Notes: generated by a model from the sequence alone, not told the origin. 64,000 bases of DNA from Epiperipatus broadwayi (GCA_028023455.1 JAQFVV010006215.1:8353230-8417229), one strand, 5' to 3'; positions 44,511 to 57,330 are shown, counted from the stretch's first letter. Numbers and translations: made by a program.

Positions 44511-44879
44511 AATCGCTGTCTCCAAACCAAAGATGAGGATTATGCATAAAAAATAGTTAAGATAAATGTTAGTAGGATGTTATGAGAAAGATAAAAAATC
44601 ACAATATCTTTTTCAATAAGTTGATTAATAAAGTGGTAAAGGGGAAAAAATGTAAAAATATAAATACTAATGTGAATATAGTGCTAAGAAAATGTGATTT
44701 AAAAAATAAATGTAGAGAAATAGAGGATTTACACAGAAACATATATTTGATTTAATATAATTCAGTTGGTATGGAAAACAAAAGTGAAAAGAATGATTGT
44801 TAAAAAAGAAATGTTCATTAAAAAGTTTTAAAAAATGCATAAATGATTATATAATAGAAATATTAAGTCTTTGTTTATT

Positions 44880-45890
44880 TTAATAATTAAAAAACTTATA
44901 AATGAGAATGAAATAGACTGTTTAGTTATGAAAGAAGAGGTTATGAAAGCCATAAATAAGTTGATATTTGGAAAAGCTCTGAAAATTAATGAAATTCCAA
45001 TTGATATTGGTAAAGGCTAGGTTGAGAGAAGATAGGTTAAGAGGATTTGACAAAATTTATTATGTCTTTTATAATTTGGAAAATTTATCTCATATTTTCT
45101 TTAAACAATTATGATTACATTAGGGAAATGTTCTAACAGATTTTAGAACAATTAGATTACTTTGACATGATGTTGAGAAATTGTCAGAGTCTTGAACAGA
45201 TGTATTTTTGATTTCCATGTTTTTTTTTTGAAAAACAGTTTAGATTCAGAATAGAAACATTCAATAGTAGAAATAATTATAGCAGTGAAAATAAATATCT
45301 AGAAAAGGAGAGAAATTTAATGTTTATTTTTACTGATATTGAAATATCATTTGTCAGATAAATTAGTTTATTTTATTGGATATTCTAAAGAAGGTAAATC
45401 ATAGGTTTGAAGAAGAGAAAATTTGTATTTATAGTAAAAATATTTTAAAGAATAAATAAATATAGACAGAGTTGTAAGATAGAGATATTCAGTTACTCCT
45501 GTTTGATTTATATTTATTTAGAAGAATTGCTAAATGAGCAATGTTTTGATAAAGATGAAGTTAATAGTTCTATTTGAGCATAAATTATAGTGTTATCGAT
45601 TTTACATACAATATTTAGGAAATTTGTTAAATTATTATGGAGATAGTAAGAAATAAATTACAGTGAGCATTATATTAGTGAATAGATCTGTAAAAGGATT
45701 GAAAGTTATTCTACTGTTTTTAAAGCTTAAAATTAAAAAAAAAAGTGTAAAATATTTTGTTTGGAATATTCCTTTATATGGAGCACAGAATAACAAAGAA
45801 GAAATAGATGATGGCCTTAGAAATATTGATTTTAAAAAGAATGAAAAAAAAGCTGCAGTATTAGAAATTGAGAGACATTGAAAAGAATGT
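44880..45890 (+). pseudogene. Non-LTR retrotransposon (LINE) RT, heavily decayed
   Basis: Fragments in several frames follow LINE RT order. VMKEEVMKAINKLIFGKALK then INEIPIDI (44.92-45.02 kb) is the N-terminal E-V-x-x-A-I-x-x-L-x-x-G-K-A-x-G-x-D-x-I-P block. FRFRIETFNSRNNYSSENKY then RNLMFIFTDIEISF (45.24-45.36 kb) matches G-F-R-x-G-R-S-T and F-I-D-L-E-K-A-F-D. SVTPVLFIFI (about 45.50 kb) matches S-x-x-P-x-L-F-N-L. KYFVWNIPLYGAQ (45.75 kb) matches the C-terminal W-x-x-x-L-Y-G-x-E-x-W region. There are many stops and it is clearly dead. It is of the same broad type as the minus-strand LINE at 48.2-51.3 kb. Confidence 0.65.
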
Positions 45891-45899
45891 GTGAAAAAG

Positions 45900-47073
45900 A
45901 GATCTTATTAAAAAAAAAAATAAGAAAAAGAAATTAGACTGAACACATATTTACAATAAGTAGAGGAAGAGAATACAATAAAAATGTTTATATATAATTT
46001 TTTTTAAAAATAAACTTTTATAGTATAGATGTAAATCTATTATTATAAAGCGCTGAAATTTTTGTAATTATTAAAGAGAAGTCAATCTCCCATAATACGA
46101 TATAGTATAGAGAAAGTTATAAAATTTCTTGAAGAAAATGGTTTGGATTGTATAGTACTATAATAATATTTGTATTTTTACAAAAGAAAAAAGATAAATC
46201 ACAAACTTAGTTATTTAATTCATGATTTTTTTCTATAAATTACAAAGATTGCAACATATTATGATGATCCTTTTTTATATAATTACTTTTAAGACATATC
46301 CAATTTAACATAATATATTTATCCTACATATAAAAATAGCTATATATTTTTATCTATTAATATGGGATGTCTATACAAAAAAATTCAAAATTTATTTAGA
46401 AATAATTCAAACATTTAGAAAAATCATCATTCTTTTTTTTTCAGGATTTAACATTCTGATTATTGGCTAAGAATTAGCAACTACATCATACAAATGCCCT
46501 TTATGGAACTTGTTCAAAATTACATATTTTTAATTGAAAGACAATGATTTTATTGTTTTTATATCAATCTTATCATCTTAGTGAATGTTCTGAATAAAAG
46601 TCATTGATGTTTTCATGGAAAATATTTCAGACAAGAATTTTAGATAATACATAGTTTTCTAAGACAAAAAATTCTGAGATATAAATGAAAAAAATGTTTT
46701 TTCATAAAATGCAAGTGTAAGGAACTTAAACAAAATCATCATCTTTTATATTAATCATCTTGTAAAAGCCATTCCCCACAAACCATTTTGTGCCTTTTTT
46801 AATGATTTAGAAGAGCAATGAATTATTGATCATTCAAACATAATAAAGCATTTATTATCAGAAACCTGAAGTTTTATGAAAGTCTGTAGCAGATATGAAT
46901 AATGTTAACAGGACTACAGTTTTTAAAAACGTTTGATAACAAACTCACAAAATTATTGAATTCAGATATTCTGCAAAAAAAAACCTCTTGCAAAAATACA
47001 GTAATAACAATAGAAATATTTCAGTATTGATAAATATATCATAGTTGGAGAGTACAAATTAAAAGCTCTGCAT
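45900..47073. other. Intronic AT-rich sequence, no gene seen
   Basis: No domain, exon or repeat arms recognised between the LINE remnant and the tRNA-like sequence at 47081. Confidence 0.5.
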
Positions 47074-47345
47074 GGTTTGGTATAGTGATGGAGTATCAGG
47101 ATCTAGAGTATAAGGTTCTCAAATCAATGTTAGCTGAGACAATCTAGCACTTTGAATGCTGGAAATGCTCAGCTAGAATTTAGTAGTAATCATCTAAGAT
47201 TGAATGTCAAATGTCTTAAGAAAAATTCAAACTTTATTTAAATTTTTCAAATACATTCAGCTATTAGTAATAACACATGTTAGTGTTATATAATAACCTG
47301 TGTGATATTATTAATAGCTGAATGTATTCAAAAGGTTTAGATATT
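47074..47345 (+). repeat. tRNA-like SINE plus PLE-terminal foldback
   Basis: TTTGGTATAGTGATGGAGTA and GGTTCTCAAATC resemble degenerate A and B boxes. Downstream, TCAAATACATTCAGCTATTA at about 47256 matches the terminal repeat of PLE copy A and is repeated inverted at about 47312 (TAATAGCTGAATGTATTCAA), giving a hairpin. Confidence 0.55.
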
Positions 47346-48027
47346 AAATGTTGAAAATAATTCAACATGCACTTATTACTGTAATCTTTTTACCTTAGAT
47401 AACATGATTAAAAAATAGAAAAGAGATGTATCTTTATGAATTCTTGAGCAATAAATCATTTGATAATTTATTTTTAGCAATAGTTATAAAAATGCAAACC
47501 TTTGGTATGTAAAATTGACCCAAACCTTATCTTGTTATCTAAAATCTTATATAGAGAATTTCAAATCAACCAAGTTGTTTCCATATTTTCATTTGAAATA
47601 GATTCCCCTTTAATTTACAATTAGAGTGGGGTTTTTTCATTTTAACATATTTGAAAATCTACCAAATATTAAAGATATAATGATAGAATATTCCGGCACT
47701 AATAAATGTGCAATGGGTTTTGAATCCTTTCCTGCAATAATATAAATGAATTATATTAATATTATTTGAATTTACTCAGAATGTAAAATTAAATAATATT
47801 TCAGAAATTTTAATTTTATTTATGTCAATTTGAAATCAAATTAAATTCACTCGTTATTGTTTTCTGACAAAAGTAATACTATATTACATTAAAACTCTGG
47901 AGATATGATTAAAAAAAGAAGTTAAAATAATTTTTTTTTTATTTGAAAAATAAGTTTTCTCTTATTATTTTTACTAATTTATATTTTCATTATAAAATAT
48001 TAAAGATTTTAAGACTTCTCATTCGAT

Positions 48028-48098
48028 AATTTAATATACAAAATTAACAAAGGTTAAGTGTGTCATACGCTTTGTTAATTTTGTATATTAAATTTTTA
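48028..48098. repeat. Small perfect hairpin
   Basis: TTTAATATACAAAATTAACA is followed after about 25 nt by its inverse TGTTAATTTTGTATATTAAA. It may be the end of a small foldback element or a transcribed hairpin. Confidence 0.75.
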
Positions 48099-48149
48099 TT
48101 ATAAAGAAATCACAAATTAAGAATGATTTTTTAGATACAAATAGATGAT

Positions 48150-51100
48150 GTGATATGGCTACTCCTTTATCGAAGTCAAGGAATTTCTCAGCCATTATGC
48201 CCAGAAAAGTCTCTGCCACCTTACTTTCCGTTTACTTTCCCCATCCTAAGTTTTCCATATTCTTCTTTATCCTGCTCCATCCCATTTCCACAACATCATC
48301 TTTGTCTACTCCACAAACTTTACATCTAGAACCCCCTTATCTTTTTCCAAACCCAGCATAAAGACAAAGAACCCTCTTTTTGTATAATCACTTAGTTTGT
48401 ATTTATTCTATCACAACTTCATTATTTATACTCCTTCTGCTCATAAACATTTACATTCAATTAGCAGATGTCTAATATTTTCCATGTCTTTTGTACATAA
48501 CTTGCAGACTAAATTACCCACATTTGTCCATTTATGTGTATATTCCCTTGTTGCTAATGATCATGTTCAAGCCTTAAACAATAGACTAATTTCCTTGCTA
48601 TTATCATAAATTAACTCACACCCTATATTCTGTTTATTTTTGTATATATTTAAACTCTTTACTCTCAATATTAGTTCTCCATCTCTTCAGTTCCCTATTT
48701 TTTTATTAATGCATCTATTCTTCTATCCTATTCTTTGCCACTATAACACTCAACAATTTTCCTAACACAATTATCCCACATATTGCACAAGTATATTGAT
48801 ATATAGTCTTTATCCAAATCTTCTGCATATCATAGTACCTTTCTCACCCATCTTGTTGCCTGTTCTTTACTTGTAACCCAATTAAAATACTATTTTGCTA
48901 TTCTCTTACTATGCATAAATTGCAATCTATTGAAAATTCTCATTTTACTTTTTGCATCTCTCATATAAAAACTTTACCATCCCATTTCTCCTTGAAATGC
49001 TTCCTTTGCCATTCACACATCTGCATCTAATGCATGTCTTCTTACTTCTCTTTGTATCTTTTTAACATAATCTAACACTAACCACCCCCCACCACAACAA
49101 AATAATAATTAAAAAAAACAAAACAACACACCACCCCCCTCAATTTTTTTTCTCATTTTTTTTCTTTTTTTTTTTTAATTTAAAAGGGTTAAAGGGTGGT
49201 GGGGGGGGGGGGATTTAAAATAAAATAAAAAAGAGGAGCGCTCACAAACCCCAACCCCCCCCAAGAAAGAAGCCAACAAAGCAAAAACTTGGGGGGGGAT
49301 GGGGGAGGAGGGGGCAGAAAAGAGGATTTAACACACCCTTTGCACCCATTTATTTGTTTTTTTTCACAAAAGGGCCCCCCAATAAAGAAGGGGTTGTTTT
49401 TTTTTGAATTGTTTAATAATCTAACACTCATTTACTAACACATTATGCATCATTACCATAAGTTATCCCTGCTATTGCCACTCCCTTCCATACAATTCTT
49501 GCTACATCATATTTATTAAATGCAAATACTGTTGATTTCTTTATCAATTTCTTTTCTTTGCTTCATTTATCAATTTTTTCCCCATTCATCCAAGCAATTC
49601 CTCTGATTACTTAAGTCAATTCCAAATAGTTATTACATATTCACCATGTTTAACTTTATATCCACCAAGTAAAATTACTTCTCTTCTTTTTCCTCAGCAT
49701 TTATCATCATTAGTTTTGATTTTTCTTCATTAAATTTGCCTTCATCTCTTTACCCACCCTTGTACAAGTCGTCAGCACAATTTCTATATCTTCCCTACTT
49801 TCTGTGCACATGAAAATATGAGCAAATAAAAGACCTGGTAATGTATACACTCCCTTGCTATCTATTAATGGTATCCCTATCCCTCTTCCTAGTCTTTCTA
49901 TTGGCCTTTACAAAAACGAAATAGGTGACATAGAACATACTTGCCTTAGTCCCACCCTAATTAGTATGTATAGTAATTATTTTCATACATTCTCTTAATA
50001 AGATCAAAGCTCCATTTATTCGCAATTTTTTGCTAAACTTGTCCATAATTTATTTCTATTTACTCTATCATATGCCTTCTCTACATCTATAAAGGCCATA
50101 TCTACTCATATCTATAACTTGTGTGACTACAAATAAACTATCTCCTATAACAACATCCTTGCATTTCTCCCACTATATTATTTTTTTTCATGCATTTTGT
50201 TATCCTTCCAGCTACCATATATGCAAAAACTTTATATAACACTGATATTACCACTACCAGTCTATAATTTTTTATCGTTCTATTGTCCTTACCCTTTCCT
50301 TCAAATAATAGCTTCACTCTTGTATTATTCCAGCTATCTGAATATTCTGCCTTCTGTACGAACTTATTAAAACATAATAATAGATTTAATTTTGCTCTAT
50401 TTCCCAACTTCATCACTATCTTTGCTGCGCATCCATCTAAACCTTTTGCCTTTTCTCTTTTCAACTTCTTCCCTGCCTCATTTAATTCATTTTCTGTAAA
50501 ACTAATATTTCCATTACTATGTGCTTTTATGTTTGTTATGACTCTGTCCTTCACATCTAATATGTTTTCTATAACATTACATACTTATTTAAAATTGTTT
50601 CTAATTCTTCTCCTGAGATAGACTCTCTTCATCATTTAGTAGTACTATTTCTCTCCTCCCTACATTTATTCATTCTTTTAATATATTTTCAAAATTTTTT
50701 ACTCCCATTTCTTTAATATCCTCTAATAATTTATTATTTGATTTCATTCTCTCTTTATAAGTATCTTTTAATAGCATATTCATATTTTCTGCATGCTTTC
50801 TTCCTCTCTTTTACACTTTTACTAATTCTCACTTTTCTATTGCTTTTATTTTTCAGAATATTCTCACCTAAAATCCTATCTGCCACTTTTTCTACTTTAC
50901 CACACCAATTTTTATTTTCATCCCCAATAAACTCTTCCATAATTTCTTCTATTTTTATTTTATATTCTTCTAACTTATTCTTATCATTCACTCTCCATCT
51001 ATATCTTTCACTATTCTTTCTACTTTTATTATTATTTTCCATCACATTACTAACTATTTTTATTATAAAGAAATTATGATCATTATTACACAGACACTCT

Positions 51101-51310
51101 ATCAAATACTTTAATTTTCCATACTTTATTCATTCATTCCCTCTTTATCTATTAATACATAATCTATTGTGTGAAATATATTATTTCTAGTTCATGTGTA
51201 TTGCCCTCATAAATGTTTAATAAGTTTCCAATAAAAAATTCACTGCAATAATGTCACCTTTTGGATTTAAAGATCCTGACACAAATATGAAATCCAATCC
51301 CCCCCCTCCC
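48150..51310 (-). pseudogene. APE-type LINE, nearly full domain order, broken
   Basis: On the minus strand: WDFIFVSGSLNPKGDIIAVN, then IFHTIDYVLIDKEGMNE (51.13-51.3 kb), are the C-terminal motifs of an APE-type endonuclease (S/H-T-I-D-Y-V-L). A charged linker follows (50755-51105). The RT starts with KLKREKAKGLDG, then KDNRTIKNYRLVVVISVLYK and NNIVGEMQG (50138-50554). FIDVEKAYDRVN (about 50.07 kb), GLRQVCSMSPISF (about 49.95 kb) and a collapsed LLFAHIFMCTES (about 49.82 kb) come next; the F-A-D-D catalytic pair is lost in the last. CKLCTKDMENIRHLLIEC (48.44-48.54 kb) is the C-terminal zinc motif. An odd 337-bp insert interrupts it at 49080. It is not functional. Confidence 0.85.
49080..49416. 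other. Homopolymer-rich insert, possible assembly artefact
   Basis: A 337-bp stretch of long C, G, A and T runs (for example GGGTGGTGGGGGG and CCCCAACCCCCCC), quite unlike the surrounding LINE. The 12-mer TAATCTAACACT lies on both sides (49068-49079, 49417-49428). It could be a small insertion with target duplication, or mis-filled or low-quality assembly sequence. The open frame across it is a by-product of the runs. Confidence 0.6.
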
Positions 51311-51482
51311 TTGTAAATAAAAAACTGAATAAATAAATAAAATATTTTCATTTTTAATACAAAAAAGAAACATATATAACATCTAAATAGTAATGCTTAA
51401 CTTCTAACACATTAATATTAATATAAAAGAACAACAAAATTAATATAACTTTATTTTCCATGCTTTAATTTCAGAAAATTTA

Positions 51483-52130
51483 TCTATTCCTCACTTAAAT
51501 TTAAGTCTTCATATAATTTATTTTTTATGGAAAGCAATCTTAGGTTGGATAGTTTTTTTTGAGCCATTGTGGGTCTTAAATAGTTTTTTATTATTTTAAG
51601 CTTTGACAAACTACATTCGAACTCTGCAGTGATTATCGGAATTGTTAATAAAATTCTTAAGATTATACTTAACTTGGAAAATGCATTTCCTGGTGAATTT
51701 TTTTAAGGCATTCTAATGGAGACCAATTACATATGCTATCACGGAAAATACTATAGAACACTTTTATTTTTTAATAGAGATCATGTTTGTTAATGTCTCC
51801 ATTGTTGCCACCATATTTGAGTACTAGATGCAAATCCATACAAAATTTTCTTACTTTGTCATTTTCTTTATGTTTTAAGTTTAATATATTATATAGGAAG
51901 TCAAATAAGTTATTATGTTTCTCTAGTTGTTTGAATGTCTCTTGAATTGAAATTATACCTTGGTCTTCTATTCAGATACAAAACTATTCACTGCTTGCCC
52001 ATTTATAAAATATTCAAACGCTGAGACTTCAAAAATTTGGTGTGCTTCATTTTGAAAATAAGCTTTAGCTTTATGTATAAGAACTTGTCTCATATGTCAG
52101 TCTCTCAGTCGATTATTAATGTTCAAGATA
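51483..52130 (-). pseudogene. hAT-family (ZMYM1-like) transposase remnant
   Basis: On the minus strand, ILRILLTIPIITAEFECSLS then KLKIIKNYLRPTMAQKKLSN and LRLLSIKNKLYEDLNL, ending in a stop at about 51484, match the C-terminal dimerisation region of hAT transposases of the ZMYM1/DUF4371 type (consensus L-x-I-P-V-T-x-A-x-x-E-R-S-F-S-K-L-K-x-I-K-x-x-L-R-S-T-M). MDLHLVLKYGGNNGDI and KAKAYFQNEAHQIFEVSAFE lie upstream at about 51.8-52.1 kb with stops and shifts between. The N-terminal zinc finger and catalytic part are missing or unrecognisable. It is dead. Confidence 0.75.
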
Positions 52131-52933
52131 TTAATTAATATATGATAGCTTGGTACAGGGCCCCACAATCCCCAGGGGCCTCAAGCATATGCCCGGTTGA
52201 TCAACTTTAGGGATGTTATTGCACTGCAGTGAAATATTAAAAGTAAAGTTCTCTAATTTTAGTTAATCTAATATAAATTTCAAATTATTTTAAAAATTGA
52301 AATCTTTGCAAATCATCTTATTTATCTAGATGGAAAAATTTAGGTAATGGGAAAATGTTTAATTATTACTGTTTTTTTTCTTTTGTAATTAATTGTTTGA
52401 TTATTTTCTAATTTAATAAAAACAACACGATCTTTTGTATGCTTACTTATATGCTTCCATAAGCAGTTGTTTCAATTATAGAGCCACATTCTGTAAGTTT
52501 GAGTAACTAATGGACACCAAAAAAATATAGTGCTATAAAATTTTCATCTCCAGATTGCCTGTTTTCATCTTTTGTCTTCATTAACGACAGCTAAGATTCA
52601 CAGCTCAAATTAGTATACCTATATATTTATCAGGCACATTTTACACCTTTATACAGTTCAACCTAATAATCTGAAATTGTAATTAAAAACTAAAATTTCA
52701 AAATGAGACTAACTCTCTTGCATTGCTATATAGATCTGATACCAGATCTGTTTTTATTAAACTTCATTTTAATTGCTAGTGCTTGACTTTGTAAATTAAT
52801 ACTTATTACTTTTTTTAACCATGTGATCTATTATTTATAAATTTTTATAACATTATTTAATAATAAATAATTTTATTATTATTAAGTATATGTAAATAAG
52901 CATTTATTAAGTATATGGAAATGCCAGAGTATT

Positions 52934-53209
52934 AAACTACTAAACATCACATGATCACTATTCTTATGCTTGCTCATAACCCATTGCAAGCCAGAGTAAT
53001 CAATAGATGCCAGAAGGCTTGTGCATAAAATCTAGGTGCAATGTTCTCAGATACAAGGTCTCACTGATGAAGGCCACAAGCCAGAAGCTAGTCTGGGGAT
53101 ATTGGATGAGTAGGCACTAGATAGGGATTTTATGCAAAAGTCTTCTGGCATCCATTGATTATTCTGACTTGCACTGAGTGGCACTACTGTATGGAGAGTT
53201 TTGCCCATT
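52934..53209 (+). mobile_element. Hammerhead-bearing foldback repeat, 16-bp target duplication
   Basis: The direct repeat GAAATGCCAGAGTATT lies at 52918-52933 and 53210-53225. The left arm (ACTAAACATCACATGATCAC, then AGCCAGAGTAATCAATAGAT) is the inverse of the family right arm. The right arm ends GGAGAGTTTTGCCC. It is shorter than the 22644 copy, lacking the TATA-like block. It is inserted 365 bp upstream of a cadherin exon. Confidence 0.85.
53051..53107 (+). ncRNA. Hammerhead-like motif, nearly intact core
   Basis: CTGATGA at 53064-53070 and GTC at 53091-53093 are intact; stem II is GGC/GCC with loop CACAA. The conserved GAAA reads GAAG (53084-53087), so position 15.1 would pair G-U. Stem I is one base shorter inside and has a mismatch outside (ATACAA with TTGGAT). 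Activity is doubtful. Confidence 0.55.
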
Positions 53210-53574
53210 GAAATGCCAGAGTATTTCAATGTACTTCATCCTAAATTTTATTGTTTAGTAACATTTATAATTGATTTTGCTATTAATAATTTCGGCTTTG
53301 AATATTAGTAAAAAAAAATTATTTATTAGATTGAACTCTGTATCTTACTCACTAATCAGTGTTACAATGGGAATTTATAGAAATAACAATCTCATATATA
53401 TTGAGCTCACAAATCATTAATTTAGAATTTCATTTTAAAATAAATACTGAATATATTTTTTAAATTTTATTTTAGTATGTGATTGGAAGTTATTTTTTAG
53501 AAAATTCAATTATCTACATAGTTGTTTAGACTTTTGAAGAATATTAATTTATATATATATATGTTTAATTATAG

Positions 53575-53715
53575 AAATGGGAATACTCAAATTTTACTTA
53601 TAGAATACTTAATCAAAGTGTTGATGCTTTTCTAATAAATCCTTCTAATGGTTGGATAAGTGTTATGAAACAAGAACTTCTAGATGCTGATACTAGAGAC
53701 TCAATTATAATACAT
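53575..53715 (+). CDS. Cadherin gene, exon 6: EC repeat continued
   Basis: The exon starts after GTTTAATTATAG and ends ATACAT before GTAAGA, phase 0 at both ends (47 codons). It encodes KWEYSNFTYRILNQSVDAFL, INPSNGWISV and KQELLDADTRDSIIIH. This continues the third EC repeat: strand C (F-T-Y-R-I), the F-x-I-x-P-x-x-G-x-I strand, then L-D-A-D in place of the L-D-R-E calcium motif. The repeat's last strands and its linker must lie in a further exon, which I cannot find in the remaining 10 kb. The gene therefore continues beyond the window. Confidence 0.88.
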
Positions 53716-55935
53716 GTAAGAGACCATTAGTAGTTATTTTATTTCATTTAATTTTATATCTTTATTGATAAAACAGCTTATTTATAGTATTAAATACTTT
53801 AAAATATCATTATTAAAACAGTTGTATAAATTATCATAAAAAAATCCAAATTAATAAGATTGTGGATATTTCATAGCAATACTTGATAACTAAATTAATG
53901 TATTTGGCAAAGATATATCAAGGGATATACAAATTGATGAGATACTGAAATAAAGATGTCATAAGGTAGGATATATTGTATATACTCAAAGGAGAAGATG
54001 CATTTTTTATTGAAAAATATATTAGATATGATTTTGTAAGAGAGTTGTGCAATGCTTAATAATCTTCTAGGTGTGTTCAGGAGTTTCTTCTGGTTCAGAA
54101 AAATAAAATATGATCTTAGATCTAACTTTGAGAACATTTTAAATTAAGAAATCTTAAAACTTTTATAAGTTTAAAAAAAATGCATTGGAAAGACTGGAAA
54201 AAGATTCATATTTTAGATTTATATTCTCACAATAATTAAATGTCTTTAATATTTTAAAGTCTATTGTTGATAAAACCTGACATTTTTTTTAGTCTTAAGA
54301 TTTTAAGAATATTATATATAAATTAGTCTTCATTTTTCTTAATTACTCAATTTCATATGTTGTAATAAAATATATTACTTTATTTTTCATGTTTTAAAGT
54401 AATTATCATTTTATTTAATTTTCTAATTGTTTCAGCTGATTGGCAGCTTTCGTTAGAGATCTCATAAATCTATTAAATGTAGAGAGCTCTATACTTAAGA
54501 TTTACAAAATTAATATTCTCACAATACTCAAATTTCTCTAATATTTTGAAGACTATTCTTGATGAAATTTCACATTTATTTCAGTCTAATTTTAAGAATA
54601 GTATATATAAAATAATATCTTCACTTTTCTGAAGTGCTTAATTCCTTATGCTGTAATAAAATGTATTACATTCTTTTCCATTTTTTCTAATTGTTTCAGA
54701 TGCTTTTGGACTTTATCAGAAATCTTGTAAATCTATTAACAGATTTATACAATTTCTAATGAAAACTGTAAATCAGCTCAAACAATCAGAAAATTAAAGT
54801 AAAAATTACTTTAAAGTACAAAAAAGTGCATTTTATGTCATTCCAAGAATAGATGAATGGTTTATCTATTGAATAAAATAAATATTTTATTTTATATTCT
54901 ATTTCTATTACATCAAAAGCTGTATAAACTTAATTAAAATCATCCTGCTGTTAAATTATAAAAGTTAAATCTTTAAGTATTAAGAGTTTATGATTATACT
55001 TCACGTGGTGAGTTGTGTGATAGTACACTCTTTATAAAATTCAATGACCCACATTGGGTGTAATTCAATTTATTTTGTCGAATCTTGGGCATTACTAGCT
55101 GCTTGTTTATCTCAACACCAATACACCTACAAAAAAAGAACCACCAAACCAGAATGCAGTTCATTATTTTTCGACCATCAAAAATGAACCTGACATGTAT
55201 TCACACCAAACACAGCAACTATTCAATTTATAGAGACAACTCATGGTGAAAAATTAGAGAAGCATTACTTTATAGCTAACTCCCCCAAGCTATTAACCAA
55301 AAAAACTCATCTTTCCTCCATCCCAAAAAATAGACTTTATAACACTAATTAACAGTCATTTCACTCAAATTTAAATTTCTACTACTGCATGCATAATCAC
55401 AATACACTACTCCACTGCATTACAGTTTTATCCCAGCTATGAATATGAAAGCACAAGTTTTCGAAAGCACTTAGCATATATTAATACATCAACTCTAAAG
55501 CTCAAACTTCTCTTTAGCTGCACACAACTCACCAATCTTTCAGTATTGCTATTATTGCTATCATTCTATATCTTTCTGTTGCACCAAACATTATCCAATT
55601 GAATAACAATAGATTTATTATTTCAAATTGGATTTCTATAGTTTAAGTCTACCAAGAACACAACTTTTCTTCATATATATGAAAAAATATCTGGTGAAAT
55701 GAAAACACAGAAAAGATAGTTTTTTGAATAATATTTAACTTTATTGCTGCATAGCATGCTTTCAGTATATTTTTATTGTATCATATTTGAATTTCAAAAG
55801 ATTATGGAAAGCATACGTTTAAATAAGTTTAGAATTAAAATGTATAGGAGTTTGACAAGAAAACAAGAAAAATGAAATTTTACATAAGAGTTTTCAATTA
55901 AATATCTTTCCAAAATGTTGTAATATATATATAAT
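53716..55935 (+). other. Cadherin intron continuing, no gene seen
   Basis: Starts with GTAAGA. Repeated wording near 54210-54330 and 54520-54610 (ATTCTCACAATA..CAAATT, TTTAATATTTTGAAGACTATT-like) suggests an old duplication of about 300 bp. The stretch 55010-55680 is a little richer in C and A, but I recognise nothing in it. Confidence 0.5.
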
Positions 55936-56895
55936 ATAACAGGATTGGGGTAACAGGTAGAACCTGGTCATCCCTGGGGTAATGGCAACTCATCATCTCC
56001 AAATAAACAAAATAATTTTTCAAATAATGAAATTTAAAATACATATTCATATTAATTTAAAATACATAGTATAAAAAATTATATTTAAGATATTTAATAA
56101 AGTAATATTAAAGTTTGAGATATTCAAGCAATGTTTAATATCACAAATAGATAAGTATTAGTGATATGAGTAAGAAATATTACAAAATATATAAGTAATG
56201 TTATAATATTATAAGAGCAGTAGAGATCTTGAGAACTCTCTGAGAGATCAGCCCAGTTAACTCCCTAGAGTAATTGTAATTAACTATAAATCCACCAGCA
56301 TTATCAATAAGTGTAAGTAAATGCTCAAGTAATAACCACCCAACATGAGTGAATGATTAATCAAAATACATCAACAGTCAATTTTGTAACTGGATTTGAA
56401 ATGTAAATCAACAGTCAATCTAGTGACTGGATTTGAACTGGGTCTATCGTAGTCCAGGCCAACTATTTAGCCTTTTCCAGCTTCGGCAATTATTTAAACA
56501 TAATTTTCATGCGCCAACTAAATGCTCATTCATCAGAATGCATAATAATCAAAAGAATAATGCTGGGATATTAAAACATGCTGATCATCATCAGTGTTCT
56601 GGCCAAACAGTACCATTAATATACAGGCCATTATAAACTTAATTTCTAATAAGACCAAAATAAAATAAAATGTAGCGCATGGGCTTTAAAGAATATTCTC
56701 TTTGTGCCAAAGCCAGGACAATGTCATACTGGACTGCCACTGCACTTAATATACACCCCCTTTTATACATCAGACCATTATGCTTGAATCTAGCTTAGAG
56801 AACATAAGCTCTAACTGTATTGTGACCAAATGAATAAAAGTCACTGGAATAGCTTTAACAAATAAATACAAGTTTATTAACAACAATAAAAAATA
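55936..56895 (+). repeat. 0.9 kb dispersed repeat, copy 2
   Basis: The same order of blocks as 38188-39075: AACAGGATTGGGG, then CAGTCAATCTAGTGACTGGA, CAGGCCAACTATTTAGCCTT, GAACATAAGCTCTA, ending AGTTTATTAACAACAATAAA. Divergence is clearly visible, so neither copy is very young. A PLE terminal piece (TTTTTATATTGGATTATTTC) follows at about 56930. Confidence 0.75.
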
Positions 56896-57330
56896 TTAAG
56901 TTATGGTTATATACATATCAATTAATTGCATTTTTATATTGGATTATTTCCATCATCTAATACGTGACAGAATGGGTTCGAACCTGGTCACAACTAATAT
57001 AATAGGTGACAGTCATTACATATATATGTAGATGGTATATATATATATTTAAGTATATTAATGAGGGGGAGGAGCTTTGTCATTTTGAAATGATATGTAT
57101 GTGCATGTTACAAACATGTGTATAAATGGGTTTGATGATTGAAGAGATAGAAACGAGGTTTTATTTCACGTTATAAAAACCTAAAAATTTCCAGCGTAAT
57201 GAATTTTGCTTTTTTTTGTTAAAACAGAAGGTGATAAAAGCTTTCACACTTCAACTAAAATTTGGTTAGGTGGCAATTGGAGAAACAGGAAGTGAGATAA
57301 AGCGAACTTTCTAGAACAAATGGAGGGGGC

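Larger units (their letters stand above)
43668..53574 (+). other. Cadherin intron, about 9.9 kb
   Basis: Bordered by GTAAGT and AATTATAG. It holds a triplicated 156-bp repeat, two decayed LINEs in opposite orientation, a hAT transposase remnant, a PLE-terminal foldback and a ribozyme-type foldback repeat. The protein on the two sides reads straight through (…AEDNDD-KWEYSNFTYRI…). Confidence 0.8.

Noticed and set aside
49189-49431. Proline-rich minus-strand protein
   Set aside because: Created by G/C homopolymer runs in a suspect insert.
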